This document shows positions 7,252 to 12,335 of a stretch of DNA of 15,150 bases, piece by piece. Under the pieces are notes generated by a model. The model had not been told where the DNA came from, made no database searches, and saw only the letters and a program-made list of their open reading frames with translations. Each line of letters begins with the position of its first letter. The stretch's first letter is position 1. A program made the position numbers and the translations under genes. This DNA comes from Solirubrobacteraceae bacterium (GTDB lineage Bacteria > Actinomycetota > Thermoleophilia > Solirubrobacterales > Solirubrobacteraceae): contig JASLHP010000315.1 in assembly GCA_030149625.1 (NCBI GenBank), positions 1-15,150 of the forward strand, read 5' to 3'.

Positions 7252-8195
7252 CTCGTCACCGCCACGAGCGGCGAGCCGAGCGCGCGACGCGTGTTCGCGA
7301 CGATCGACTCCCACGCGAGCTCGCCCGGCATGCCCAGCTCGCCCGGCTCGACGACCGGCCGGTCCGATCCGTACAGCAACTGCTCGGCGCCCACGACGTC
7401 AGCGATCATGCGCGCCGTCTCCGGGCCGTAGGACGAGGTCTCGTAGAACACGAGCGGATCGGGCAGCGGCGGGCAGGGCCCGCCGCGCGAGGACAACCGC
7501 TCCGCGTGTAGCGGCGCGAGTCCCGCGAGCATCGAGAAGACGACACGCAAACGCGGATGGCGCTTGCGTCCCGCAGCCAGGAACGCGAGCCACGCGGTCT
7601 GCATGCCGGCGACGTAGCCCGTCAGCGCCGGCCACCAGAGCGGCTCGCCGAGCGACGCGTCGAGAGCGGCACGCGGCCCTTGGCCGCCGGCGCAGGGACC
7701 CGGATGCACGAACAATGGCGCCTCGCGCGCCTCCAGGCGCGCGAGCACCGGGCCGAGGGTGGCGAGCGTCTCCACGCTGCCGAACGCGCCCGCGGGCAGC
7801 GACACGCCGACGCAGCCGCGATCGAGCGCGCTGTCGACATCATCGGGATCGGCCCGATCGAGCGCGATCGCGCCCCAAACGCCGAACGGCTCCTCCAGCG
7901 CCAGCGCCCCTTCGAGATAGGCGTCGATCAGCACGAGCGCCTGCCGACGCGGCAGCCACTCGATCCCCAGCGGGCTCGACAGGCACACGAGCGCCCGGTC
8001 GATGCCGTCTTGCTCGACCAGCAACGTACGCTGATCCGGAGCCTCGCAGGACAGGTCGATCACATATGGCCGCTCGCCCGCCAGGTACAGCACCGTCAGC
8101 CCGTTCTCGTTGCGGACGAACGGCAGCTCGCTGCGCGCCGACAGCGCCTGCACGAGCGGTTCGGTCCAGAGGTGTTGGTGTACGTCGATCTTCAT
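7248..8195 (-). CDS. Amidohydrolase family 2 metal-dependent hydrolase
   Basis: The protein has 315 aa. It opens M-K-I-D-V-H-Q-H-L-W, the metal-binding H-x-H at the first strand of the amidohydrolase TIM barrel. L-F-V-H-P-G carries the next metal/substrate His and L-L-Y-G-S-D-R-P the terminal catalytic Asp. Family members hydrolyse or decarboxylate small acids and lactones (ACMSD/amidohydro_2 group); this substrate is unknown. I chose the ATG at 8195 because GGAAA sits 5 nt upstream and because the longer reading (to 8270) passes through the promoter-like region. The gene ends in an ATGA overlap with the dioxygenase, so the two products probably act in one pathway, perhaps degrading a sulfur-containing or aromatic acid (inference). 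The cupin gene lies just upstream on the same strand. Confidence 0.87.
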   Translation of the reverse strand: MKIDVHQHLWTEPLVQALSARSELPFVRNENGLTVLYLAGERPYVIDLSCEAPDQRTLLVEQDGIDRALVCLSSPLGIEWLPRRQALVLIDAYLEGALALEEPFGVWGAIALDRADPDDVDSALDRGCVGVSLPAGAFGSVETLATLGPVLARLEAREAPLFVHPGPCAGGQGPRAALDASLGEPLWWPALTGYVAGMQTAWLAFLAAGRKRHPRLRVVFSMLAGLAPLHAERLSSRGGPCPPLPDPLVFYETSSYGPETARMIADVVGAEQLLYGSDRPVVEPGELGMPGELAWESIVANTRRALGSPLVAVTR

Positions 8196-8218
8196 CAGAT
8201 TTCCGATCAGATTTATGG

Positions 8219-8249
8219 AGTTTAGCACGTGAATCGGCCCCCCGAACAA
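8219..8249 (-). promoter_or_regulatory. Putative promoter for the amidohydrolase-dioxygenase pair
   Basis: On the minus strand an extended -10-like TGC-TAAACT lies at 8227-8219 (hexamer 8224-8219). A weak TTGTTC -35 candidate at 8249-8244 is 19 nt upstream. A start near 8212 would leave a leader of about 17 nt before the ATG at 8195, containing the GGAAA ribosome-binding site. The local AT-rich patch is the only one in this intergenic gap. The -10 matches the consensus at 4 of 6 positions, so this is a suggestion only. Confidence 0.3.
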
Positions 8250-8304
8250 AGAAACTGAGCGACGCACCATTCATTTCAAGTGCGTCCCCGGGTGGCGCCG
8301 CCGG

Positions 8305-8838
8305 CTACTGCTCCTCGGCGTCTGAGCGCTTGAACCGCAGATTCAGGCGGTCAGCCGGATCTTCGTCCGCCGTGGGCGGGTCGAACCGGCCTCGGGTCAG
8401 GGCGCGGATCGCGCCATCCTCGGGATACTCCACCAGCTCGGGCATCACCTTGTTGGACACCATCAGGTATCGCACAGGCTCGTCGGTTCGATTAGCCAGC
8501 GTGTGGGCACCTCGACGACCACGCGGGAAGGCAACGACGTCCCCGGGCGCGAGCTCGGACTCGCCGTCAAGCGTCCGTAGCGTCGGCCGGCCGGAGATCA
8601 CGATGGCCAGCTCCTCCATGCCATGGTGCATGTGCAGCGGAACGCCCTCATGGCGCGGAGCCAGCTCGTACAGCGTCCCGCCTAGCAGCTCGCCCCCCGC
8701 TGCCTCCACGACCCGCTCGGCCCGCACGCCCGAGCGTTCCCTGCCGAACCTCTCAGCGAAGACATTCGGCCGCGCGCCGCTCACGACAGCGATCATAAGG
8801 CGCTGCGACTGGAGGTGCGAGCGCTGCTTGCTCGACAC
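8305..8838 (-). CDS. Cupin-domain protein
   Basis: The product has 177 aa from a GTG at 8838, or 163 aa from an ATG at 8796 (MIAVVSGARPNVFAERFG). The second reading matches the usual opening R-P-N-x-F of this actinobacterial cupin family, but neither start has a convincing ribosome-binding site. The single cupin barrel shows P-L-H-M-H-H-G-M-E-E-L-A-I-V (metal-binding His/His/Glu), P-G-D-V-V-A-F-P-R-G and G-A-H-T-L-A-N (last His). Such proteins are small metal-binding enzymes or sugar/acid-binding proteins. The substrate is unknown. It lies upstream of the amidohydrolase and dioxygenase on the same strand, but a 109-nt gap with its own promoter-like element separates them. Confidence 0.85.
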   Translation of the reverse strand: MSSKQRSHLQSQRLMIAVVSGARPNVFAERFGRERSGVRAERVVEAAGGELLGGTLYELAPRHEGVPLHMHHGMEELAIVISGRPTLRTLDGESELAPGDVVAFPRGRRGAHTLANRTDEPVRYLMVSNKVMPELVEYPEDGAIRALTRGRFDPPTADEDPADRLNLRFKRSDAEEQ

Positions 8839-8869
8839 GACCCGGGCGTCCTTTGCCTACTCGCTTCGC

Positions 8870-9084
8870 GCGCTGCGCGCGAGCGACGGACGGCAACCAC
8901 TACATCGGGCATCGGCTCGCCGGTGACGGCCATGCCCCACCCCTATGGCAGCGCTGCGATCTCAGTCTCGCCGTGACGCTCAACCTGCGTCTGCGTTGAG
9001 CTCCGCGTCGAGCAGCCGCAATGCCTGCTCGGCTTCTCGGTCGCTCGGCGTGTCCACGAGTCGATGTGGACGCTCCTTCGTCGC
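8870..9084. repeat. Direct repeat A, left copy (antitoxin-like gene block)
   Basis: This ~215-bp stretch is a diverged direct copy of 11471-11674, in the same orientation. Both begin gcgctgcgcgcgagcgacgg and end at cgctccttcgtcg. They differ by many substitutions, a net 2-nt indel, a 6-nt indel and a 7-nt indel. The left copy abuts repeat B at about 9084, whereas on the right A and B are ~590 bp apart, so one side has been rearranged. Confidence 0.85.
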
Positions 9085-9087
9085 CAG
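8900..9087 (-). pseudogene. Decayed antitoxin-like small gene, left copy
   Basis: The minus strand can be read as (start)-x-A-T-K-E-R-P-H-R-L-V-D-T-P-S-D-R-E-A-E-Q-A-L-R-L-L-D-A-E-L, clearly the same protein as the right copy at 11466-11677. Three lesions are visible. The ATG has become CTG (complement of 9085-9087). A net 2-nt loss after the D-A-E-L codons shifts the frame into a TGA. A GAG in the P-E-G-W-G segment has become TAG. The left copy keeps the 3' stretch that encodes M-P-D-V-V-V-A-V-R-R-S-R, which the right copy has lost. The ancestral product was about 72 aa: an acidic amphipathic helix plus a basic tail, similar in style to small actinobacterial antitoxins. No toxin gene is seen beside it. 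Confidence 0.75.
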
Positions 9088-9153
9088 AAGCCAAAATCCC
9101 GGCTTCCCGGGGTCAGGCCAAGCGGGGGACCGGGGAGTCGAACCTCGCGCTGC
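9084..9153. repeat. Direct repeat B, left copy: tRNA-Trp 3' fragment plus terminator
   Basis: These 70 bp match 12263-12335 with about seven differences (three 1-nt indels and four substitutions by eye, ~90% identity). On the minus strand the copy holds the T arm, the 3' half of the acceptor (GTCCCCCG) and the downstream hairpin of tRNA-Trp (CCCGG-GAAG-CCGGG then ATTTT). The anticodon and D arms are absent and the T stem now has an A-C mismatch, so it is not a functional tRNA. It looks like an attachment-site or segmental-duplication scar. Confidence 0.85.
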
Positions 9154-9255
9154 CATTCCGGGCAAGAGCGCAACGCGATAGCTGCGCCCGGTGGTTGTCG
9201 TCGCGCAGCCAGATGGCGCTGACCTGACTCAGCGTGCGGCAGCTCGCTCTACCGA

Positions 9256-9336
9256 TCATGGATCGACGCGGATGGGAGACAAAGGCACGATCTCCCCCAG
9301 CCGCCGCCAGATGGCGATCTGGCTTAGATAGGCCAT
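9256..9336 (-). CDS. Possible 26-aa small ORF with strong ribosome-binding site
   Basis: On the minus strand GGAGG-AAAG-ATG (Shine-Dalgarno at 9345-9341, 4-nt spacer) precedes a 26-codon frame encoding MAYLSQIAIWRRLGEIVPLS then PIRVDP and TGA. It is divergent from the RRE-Cys-rich gene, 128 nt away. Just downstream a similar stretch, L-S-Q-V-S-A-I-W-L-R, can be read on the same strand, so this may be the remnant of a longer, internally repeated gene rather than a true peptide. I do not recognise the sequence. The ribosome-binding site is the only solid support. Confidence 0.25.
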   Translation of the reverse strand: MAYLSQIAIWRRLGEIVPLSPIRVDP

Positions 9337-9451
9337 CTTTCCTCCGTGTCGAGGACGAAGTACGTGGACGACTTGACGTAGAGCACTGGTAGTCGAGACT
9401 CGATCAGCACGAGAGCCCATATCGGGCCATACATACGTAAGGAGATAGGAC

Positions 9452-9456
9452 GGAGG
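9452..9456 (+). promoter_or_regulatory. Shine-Dalgarno of the RRE-Cys-rich protein
   Basis: GGAGG lies 8 nt before the ATG at 9465, in an unusually purine-rich leader (aaggagataggacggaggg). It fixes this start. Strong Shine-Dalgarno sequences are rare among the other genes of the window, so this gene appears built for efficient translation. Confidence 0.7.
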
Positions 9457-9464
9457 GCTGATCA

Positions 9465-10061
9465 ATGCACCAATACGGGTCGTTACCACGAGCACGTCAA
9501 GGCGGTCTTCTCGAAGAGACGGTCGGCGAGGAGCTTCTCCTCTACGATCAAGAGAGCCACACCGCTCATTGCTTGAGCCCAATCGCAGCTTGCGTCTGGC
9601 GGCATTGCGACGGTGAGCACGACTTGGCTGAGCTAGCCGTACTCGCCAGGGTAAGCGAGGAGCTGGCCGCCGGTGCGCTTAACGAGCTGCGCGAGAAGGA
9701 TCTGCTCGACGCTGAGCCCGCACTCACGCAGAGCACCATCCCCGGTGAATCTCGCCGGGAAGCGATCGGCCGGGTCGCGCGTTACGGCGCCGCCGCCGCA
9801 GCCGGGTCGATGATCGTCTCTGCGACCGCCGCGACACCAGCGATGGCCGCATCAGGAGCCACTTGTTGCCAGTGTTACAAAAAAGAAAAATCTAAAGAAC
9901 CATGTGCATGCACAACCGCCAAAGAATTTACCGTAAACGAAAAAATCTGTAATGAATATTGTAGGAGTGAAGGGGGATTTTTCGGCCCAATCTGCAGCGA
10001 AAAAGTTGGTAGTGGTTTACTTGTAGGCACAAAATGCAATTCCAAAAACGAATGCGAATGA
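9465..10061 (+). CDS. PqqD/RRE-like domain fused to Tat-like signal and 10-Cys C-terminal domain (putative exported peptide precursor)
   Basis: The product has 198 aa in three parts. Residues ~12-92 resemble the PqqD winged-helix fold (RiPP recognition element): E-E-L-L-L-Y-D-Q-E-S-H-T-A-H-C-L-S-P, V-W-R-H-C-D-G and L-N-E-L-R-E-K-D-L-L-D-A-E. Residues ~96-128 look like a Tat-type signal: S-R-R-E-A-I with Arg97-Arg98, an Ala-rich weakly hydrophobic stretch and an A-x-A site (P-A-M-A|A-S-G). The Phe/Leu after the RR pair is absent, so Tat export is likely but not certain. Residues 129-198 are Lys/Glu-rich with 10 Cys, beginning T-C-C-Q-C (Cys134, 135, 137). RRE domains normally bind leader peptides for modifying enzymes; here one is fused to its apparent cargo. 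Known actinobacterial PqqD-like proteins with a Cys-rich tail are the closest comparison. Possible fates are disulfide-rich folding outside the cell (a DsbA-VKOR pair is encoded nearby) or enzymatic modification. The last 190 nt are ~38% GC and use codons such as AAA, GAA, AAT and TTA. Confidence 0.8.
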   Translation: MHQYGSLPRARQGGLLEETVGEELLLYDQESHTAHCLSPIAACVWRHCDGEHDLAELAVLARVSEELAAGALNELREKDLLDAEPALTQSTIPGESRREAIGRVARYGAAAAAGSMIVSATAATPAMAASGATCCQCYKKEKSKEPCACTTAKEFTVNEKICNEYCRSEGGFFGPICSEKVGSGLLVGTKCNSKNECE

Positions 10062-10417
10062 TGGTCGCCGGCACGTTTCGACTTGGAACGTTGAACGTCC
10101 GGGGCGCGGCGTGAATGCCAGGCGACGTGCGTGATGAGCAGGTGCACGACACGACACGGACCAGAGTTAGAGCGGCCCCGGGTGGCACGCGAGGATCAGA
10201 CACAGGTGGCGCGAGCCGACTGTGAGCGGGGTCGCAGCTTTGGTCGTCCTGCACGCGGGCTGAGCGTGATCGCGATCTTGGCGAGCCACCAGACGTTTGC
10301 GGGTCACGCGAATCACCATCTCCAACATCGAACTCCGTCTCGGCCCCTCAACCGGGCGTCGCATCTCTCTCCCGCGCGGCACCATGCGATCGTGCCAGCG
10401 GTCGCTATGGCCTTCCG
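10062..10417. other. Gap between the Cys-rich protein and nucleotidyltransferase genes, no convincing gene
   Basis: These 356 bp return to high GC and hold no reading frame I can support. A 96-codon frame (10131-10421) ends in an ATGA overlap with the nucleotidyltransferase start. Its product is very rich in Arg, His and Pro and resembles no family, so it looks like chance or debris. I see no terminator hairpin with a T tract. The tail-length spacing would fit a lost small gene, for example a modifying enzyme, but no motif remains to show it. Confidence 0.5.
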
Positions 10418-11428
10418 ATGAGCGACGAGCGTGACGAGGGTTACCGGCAGCGCGCGCGTAATTTCGCCGTCGACGCGCTTACCGCGGAGATCGCGAGCGC
10501 GTTCGCCGATGAGGGCATCGGCACTGTCGTGCTTAAGGGGCCGGTGCTCGCAAGGTGGCTCTATCCCGGCGAGGTGCGTCCCTACGGCGACTCTGACCTT
10601 ATGGTGGCGCCCGCGAACCGGGCGCGTGCGGTGAGCGTGCTCGAACGGCTGGGCTTCGCTGAGCACTACCCGTGGATGCCAACGCCACTATCCCTCGATC
10701 CAGGGGGTACGGCATTCAGCCGCCCACGCGGCGGCATGGTGGACCTTCATTGTCAGCTGCCAGGGCTCGAAGAAGACCCGGACGCGATTTGGGGTCGGCT
10801 CGCCGCGAGCACTGAGCGGCAGGTCATCGCTGGGGTCGAGTTGCGGGTACCCGATCGCGACACCGTGCTGCTGCACTTGGCTTTGCACGCCGCGCATCAC
10901 GCGAACATGGTGGACGGCAAGCCGTTTGAGGATCTGCGGCGAGCGCTCGCCTTTGTCGAGGAGGCAGAATGGTCCCGGGCGCTGGAGCTCGCGCGTGCGT
11001 ATCGGGGCGTCACTGCGTTCGCTGCTGGCCTGCGGCTCGTGCCCGAGGGCAGAGATCTGGCTCGCAGACTCGGTCTCGGTGAGGTGCGGTCGTTCCAGCA
11101 CGAGATCCGCCGCGAAGACAATGTGATTGCCGAGGAGCTCTACGCACTGCTCTCCGCCGACACGGGGATCAGGCGCAAGCTCATGATCACCGCAAGCGAT
11201 ATCTTTCCACGGCCTGACTACATGCGGTGGTGGTCACCGCTCGCTCGGCGCGGAAGGCTCGGGCTGGCTCGCGCCTACCTCTGGCGCACAGGCTGGATTC
11301 TCGGCCAGGCTCCGGCGGCGATTCACACGTTGTGGCGCATCCGGCGGGCGAAGGCCGGACGTAGAAGCACGGCTGTGGACGGGCGGGGCGATGCCGACAA
11401 CGGCGCTAGCCGGAGGCAGCCCGTGTGA
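10418..11428 (+). CDS. NTP_transf_5-type nucleotidyltransferase family protein
   Basis: The protein has 336 aa. The N-terminal half carries the family hallmark V-V-L-K-G-P, then W-L-Y-P-G, R-P-Y-G-D-S-D-L-M-V with the metal-binding pair Asp58/Asp60, and later G-G-M-V-D-L-H (a third acidic residue). A following helical region has L-L-H-L-A-L-H-A-A-H-H and K-P-F-E-D-L. The C-terminus ends in an Arg-rich tail. These minimal nucleotidyltransferases are mostly uncharacterised. Homologues occur in lasso-peptide and related clusters of the paeninodin type, often beside PqqD-like proteins, which fits the gene upstream. It could alternatively be a toxin/antitoxin-type nucleotidyltransferase. The ATG has no clear ribosome-binding site. 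The gene is GC-rich, unlike the cargo domain upstream. Confidence 0.8.
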   Translation: MSDERDEGYRQRARNFAVDALTAEIASAFADEGIGTVVLKGPVLARWLYPGEVRPYGDSDLMVAPANRARAVSVLERLGFAEHYPWMPTPLSLDPGGTAFSRPRGGMVDLHCQLPGLEEDPDAIWGRLAASTERQVIAGVELRVPDRDTVLLHLALHAAHHANMVDGKPFEDLRRALAFVEEAEWSRALELARAYRGVTAFAAGLRLVPEGRDLARRLGLGEVRSFQHEIRREDNVIAEELYALLSADTGIRRKLMITASDIFPRPDYMRWWSPLARRGRLGLARAYLWRTGWILGQAPAAIHTLWRIRRAKAGRRSTAVDGRGDADNGASRRQPV

Positions 11429-11465
11429 GTAGAACCTGGTCGGGTGATGGTCGGCTAGCACGTCG

Positions 11466-11677
11466 TCAGTGCGCTGCGCGCGAGCGACGGACGGCCGCTA
11501 CTACATCAGCTCGCCCGTGAGGGTCGTACCCCACCCCTCTGGCAGCGCCGCGGTCTCGCCGTGACGCTCGACCTGCGCCTGCGCTTGAAGCTCCGCGTCG
11601 AGCAACCGCGATGCCTCCTCGGCTTCTCGGTCGCTCAGCGTGTCCACGAGTCGATGTAGACGCTCCTTCGTCGTCAT
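11466..11677 (-). pseudogene. Antitoxin-like small gene, right copy, truncated by a 7-nt deletion
   Basis: From the ATG at 11677 a 58-codon frame runs MTTKERLHRLVDTLSDREAE, E-A-S-R-L-L-D-A-E-L and P-E-G-W-G-T-T-L-T-G-E-L-M, then TAG at 11503-11501. Compared with the left copy, 7 nt (cccgatg on the coding strand, between two GATG repeats) are missing here. Restoring them gives M-P-D-V-V-A-A-V-R-R-S-R-A-A-H and a TGA at 11468-11466, so the ancestral protein was 72 aa. The shortened 58-aa product could still be made. It is a charged, mostly helical protein resembling small actinobacterial antitoxin-like proteins. No partner toxin is present. Confidence 0.6.
11471..11674. repeat. Direct repeat A, right copy
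   Basis: Diverged direct copy of 8870-9084 in the same orientation, 2.6 kb away. Here it is separated from repeat B by the winged-helix remnant. It carries the open version of the small antitoxin-like gene. Repeats of this size and orientation could recombine and delete the genes between them. Confidence 0.85.
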
Positions 11678-11801
11678 AGGACAGATTGCATTGCCAGCTC
11701 GGCGAGCGTCTATCGCTCGGCGCGACCGCGTCGAGCAAGGGTGCGAGGCACGACGCTCGACGTATCCCGCGCTCGGTCGAGCTCGCGGCTCCGGTGCCCC
11801 C

Positions 11802-12089
11802 TGTTACGGCGAACTGACGGTCGATCCGCACACGCGTACGGTCACGTACGGCCCGATGCCCGTGCGCCTCCGCAGGCGCGAGTACGCCCTCCCTGAGTAC
11901 ATGGCCACGACCCGGAGCGCGTCTGGGACGCGTCACGAGCTGCTGCGCGACGTGCGGGGCTACCGCGCAGCCGGCACGACGCGCAACCGTGGACACGCAC
12001 GGCGGCCGCGTACGACGCGCCCTCGCAGCCGCACGCGCAGTCGGATGGGTGCCTTCACATGGGACGTCGGCTACAGACTCGCACCGTAG
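11802..12089 (+). pseudogene. Frameshifted OmpR/PhoB-type winged-helix DNA-binding domain
   Basis: The frame starting C-Y-G-E-L-T-V-D-P reads onward as V-R-L-R-R-R-E-Y-A-L and H-E-L-L-R-D-V-R-G-Y-R-A-A-G-T-T-R. A single extra A near 11985 then moves the match to the +1 frame (V-D-T-H-G-G-R-V-R-R-A-L from 11989). It returns to the first frame for F-T-W-D-V-G-Y-R-L-A-P and TAG at 12087-12089. This is the order of the Trans_reg_C domain: GEL-VDP, RLT-EFALL, ELLRDVWG-RA-G-TRTVDTH, RLRRKL, V-GVGYRL. The recognition-helix Trp is now Arg. No receiver domain precedes it; standalone wing proteins of this type exist in Thermoleophilia. It was probably once a local regulator. Confidence 0.75.
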
Positions 12090-12101
12090 GAGTCGAACCA
12101 A

Positions 12102-12150
12102 GCTCCCGCACGTCGCCCCGCCTGGCGGGCCGTTCTGCCCTTGCGGGAGC
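12102..12150. other. Nested inverted repeat (long hairpin)
   Basis: An outer 9-bp perfect stem, gctcccgca (12102-12110) with tgcgggagc (12142-12150), encloses a second hairpin, cccgcc-t-ggcggg (12117-12129). Neither side is followed by a run of T on the plus strand, so a standard terminator is unlikely. It may be a recombination or cruciform site, or the end of the broken winged-helix gene. Confidence 0.45.
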
Positions 12151-12262
12151 GAGCCGAACGCCTCTCAGGGGACAGCTCTAGGGACAGAAAGGGATCGATT
12201 CGAGCGGATTCCAGCAGATCGATGCGGGTCGCCGCCACCCGCGCATCATCCCGCAATCGGCT

Positions 12263-12335
12263 CCAGAAAGCCAAAAACCCCGGTTTCCCGGGGTCAGGCC
12301 AAAGCGGGGGACCGAGGAGTCGAACCTCGCGTTGC
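12263..12335. repeat. Direct repeat B, right copy (inside tRNA-Trp and its terminator)
   Basis: This is the intact partner of 9084-9153. It covers the terminator and the last 31 nt of the tRNA-Trp gene (variable loop, T arm, 3' acceptor strand, discriminator). The two copies are direct and 3.18 kb apart, the geometry expected when an element inserts at a tRNA 3' end. Confidence 0.85.
12273..12293 (-). terminator. Rho-independent terminator of tRNA-Trp
   Basis: On the minus strand CCCCGG-GAAA-CCGGGG is followed at once by TTTTT, 12 nt after the tRNA 3' end. The perfect 6-bp GC stem, GNRA-type tetraloop and U tract are textbook. Confidence 0.9.

Larger units (their letters stand above)
9154..12262. 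mobile_element. Putative islet between tRNA-Trp 3' repeats
   Basis: The segment between the left tRNA-Trp fragment and the terminator of the complete tRNA-Trp gene holds a PqqD-like/Cys-rich protein with an AT-rich 3' part, a nucleotidyltransferase, a broken small gene and a broken winged-helix gene. Direct repeats of a tRNA 3' end flanking foreign-looking DNA are the classic footprint of site-specific integration. No integrase, recombinase or transposase gene is recognisable, and repeat A lies partly outside this interval on the left. A segmental duplication flanking a 2.3-kb unique insert (9154-11470) is therefore an equally good reading. The borders are my inference. Confidence 0.4.

Noticed and set aside
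7208..8926. 572-codon plus-strand frame across the amidohydrolase and cupin genes
   Set aside because: It is extremely Arg/Pro/Ala-rich and crosses three well-supported minus-strand genes. It is a shadow frame.
9084..9153. Second functional tRNA gene at the left repeat
   Set aside because: Only the T arm and 3' acceptor strand are present, and the T stem has a mismatch. The D and anticodon arms are missing.
10058..10114. 18-codon frame overlapping the stop of the RRE-Cys-rich gene
   Set aside because: The ATGA overlap alone is weak support for so short a frame. No similarity or downstream context backs it.
10131..10421. 96-codon frame ending in ATGA at the nucleotidyltransferase start
   Set aside because: The overlap is suggestive, but the product is Arg/His/Pro-rich with no recognisable fold or ribosome-binding site. 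Kept only as a remark under the gap.
8870..11674. CRISPR array or insertion-sequence ends as an explanation for the repeats
   Set aside because: There are only two copies of each repeat, far apart, in direct orientation and containing gene or tRNA sequence. There are no spacers, terminal inverted repeats or transposase frames.
11640..12089. Intact 149-aa plus-strand protein
   Set aside because: The winged-helix match changes frame twice and the region before 11802 has no similarity, so it is annotated as a pseudogene.
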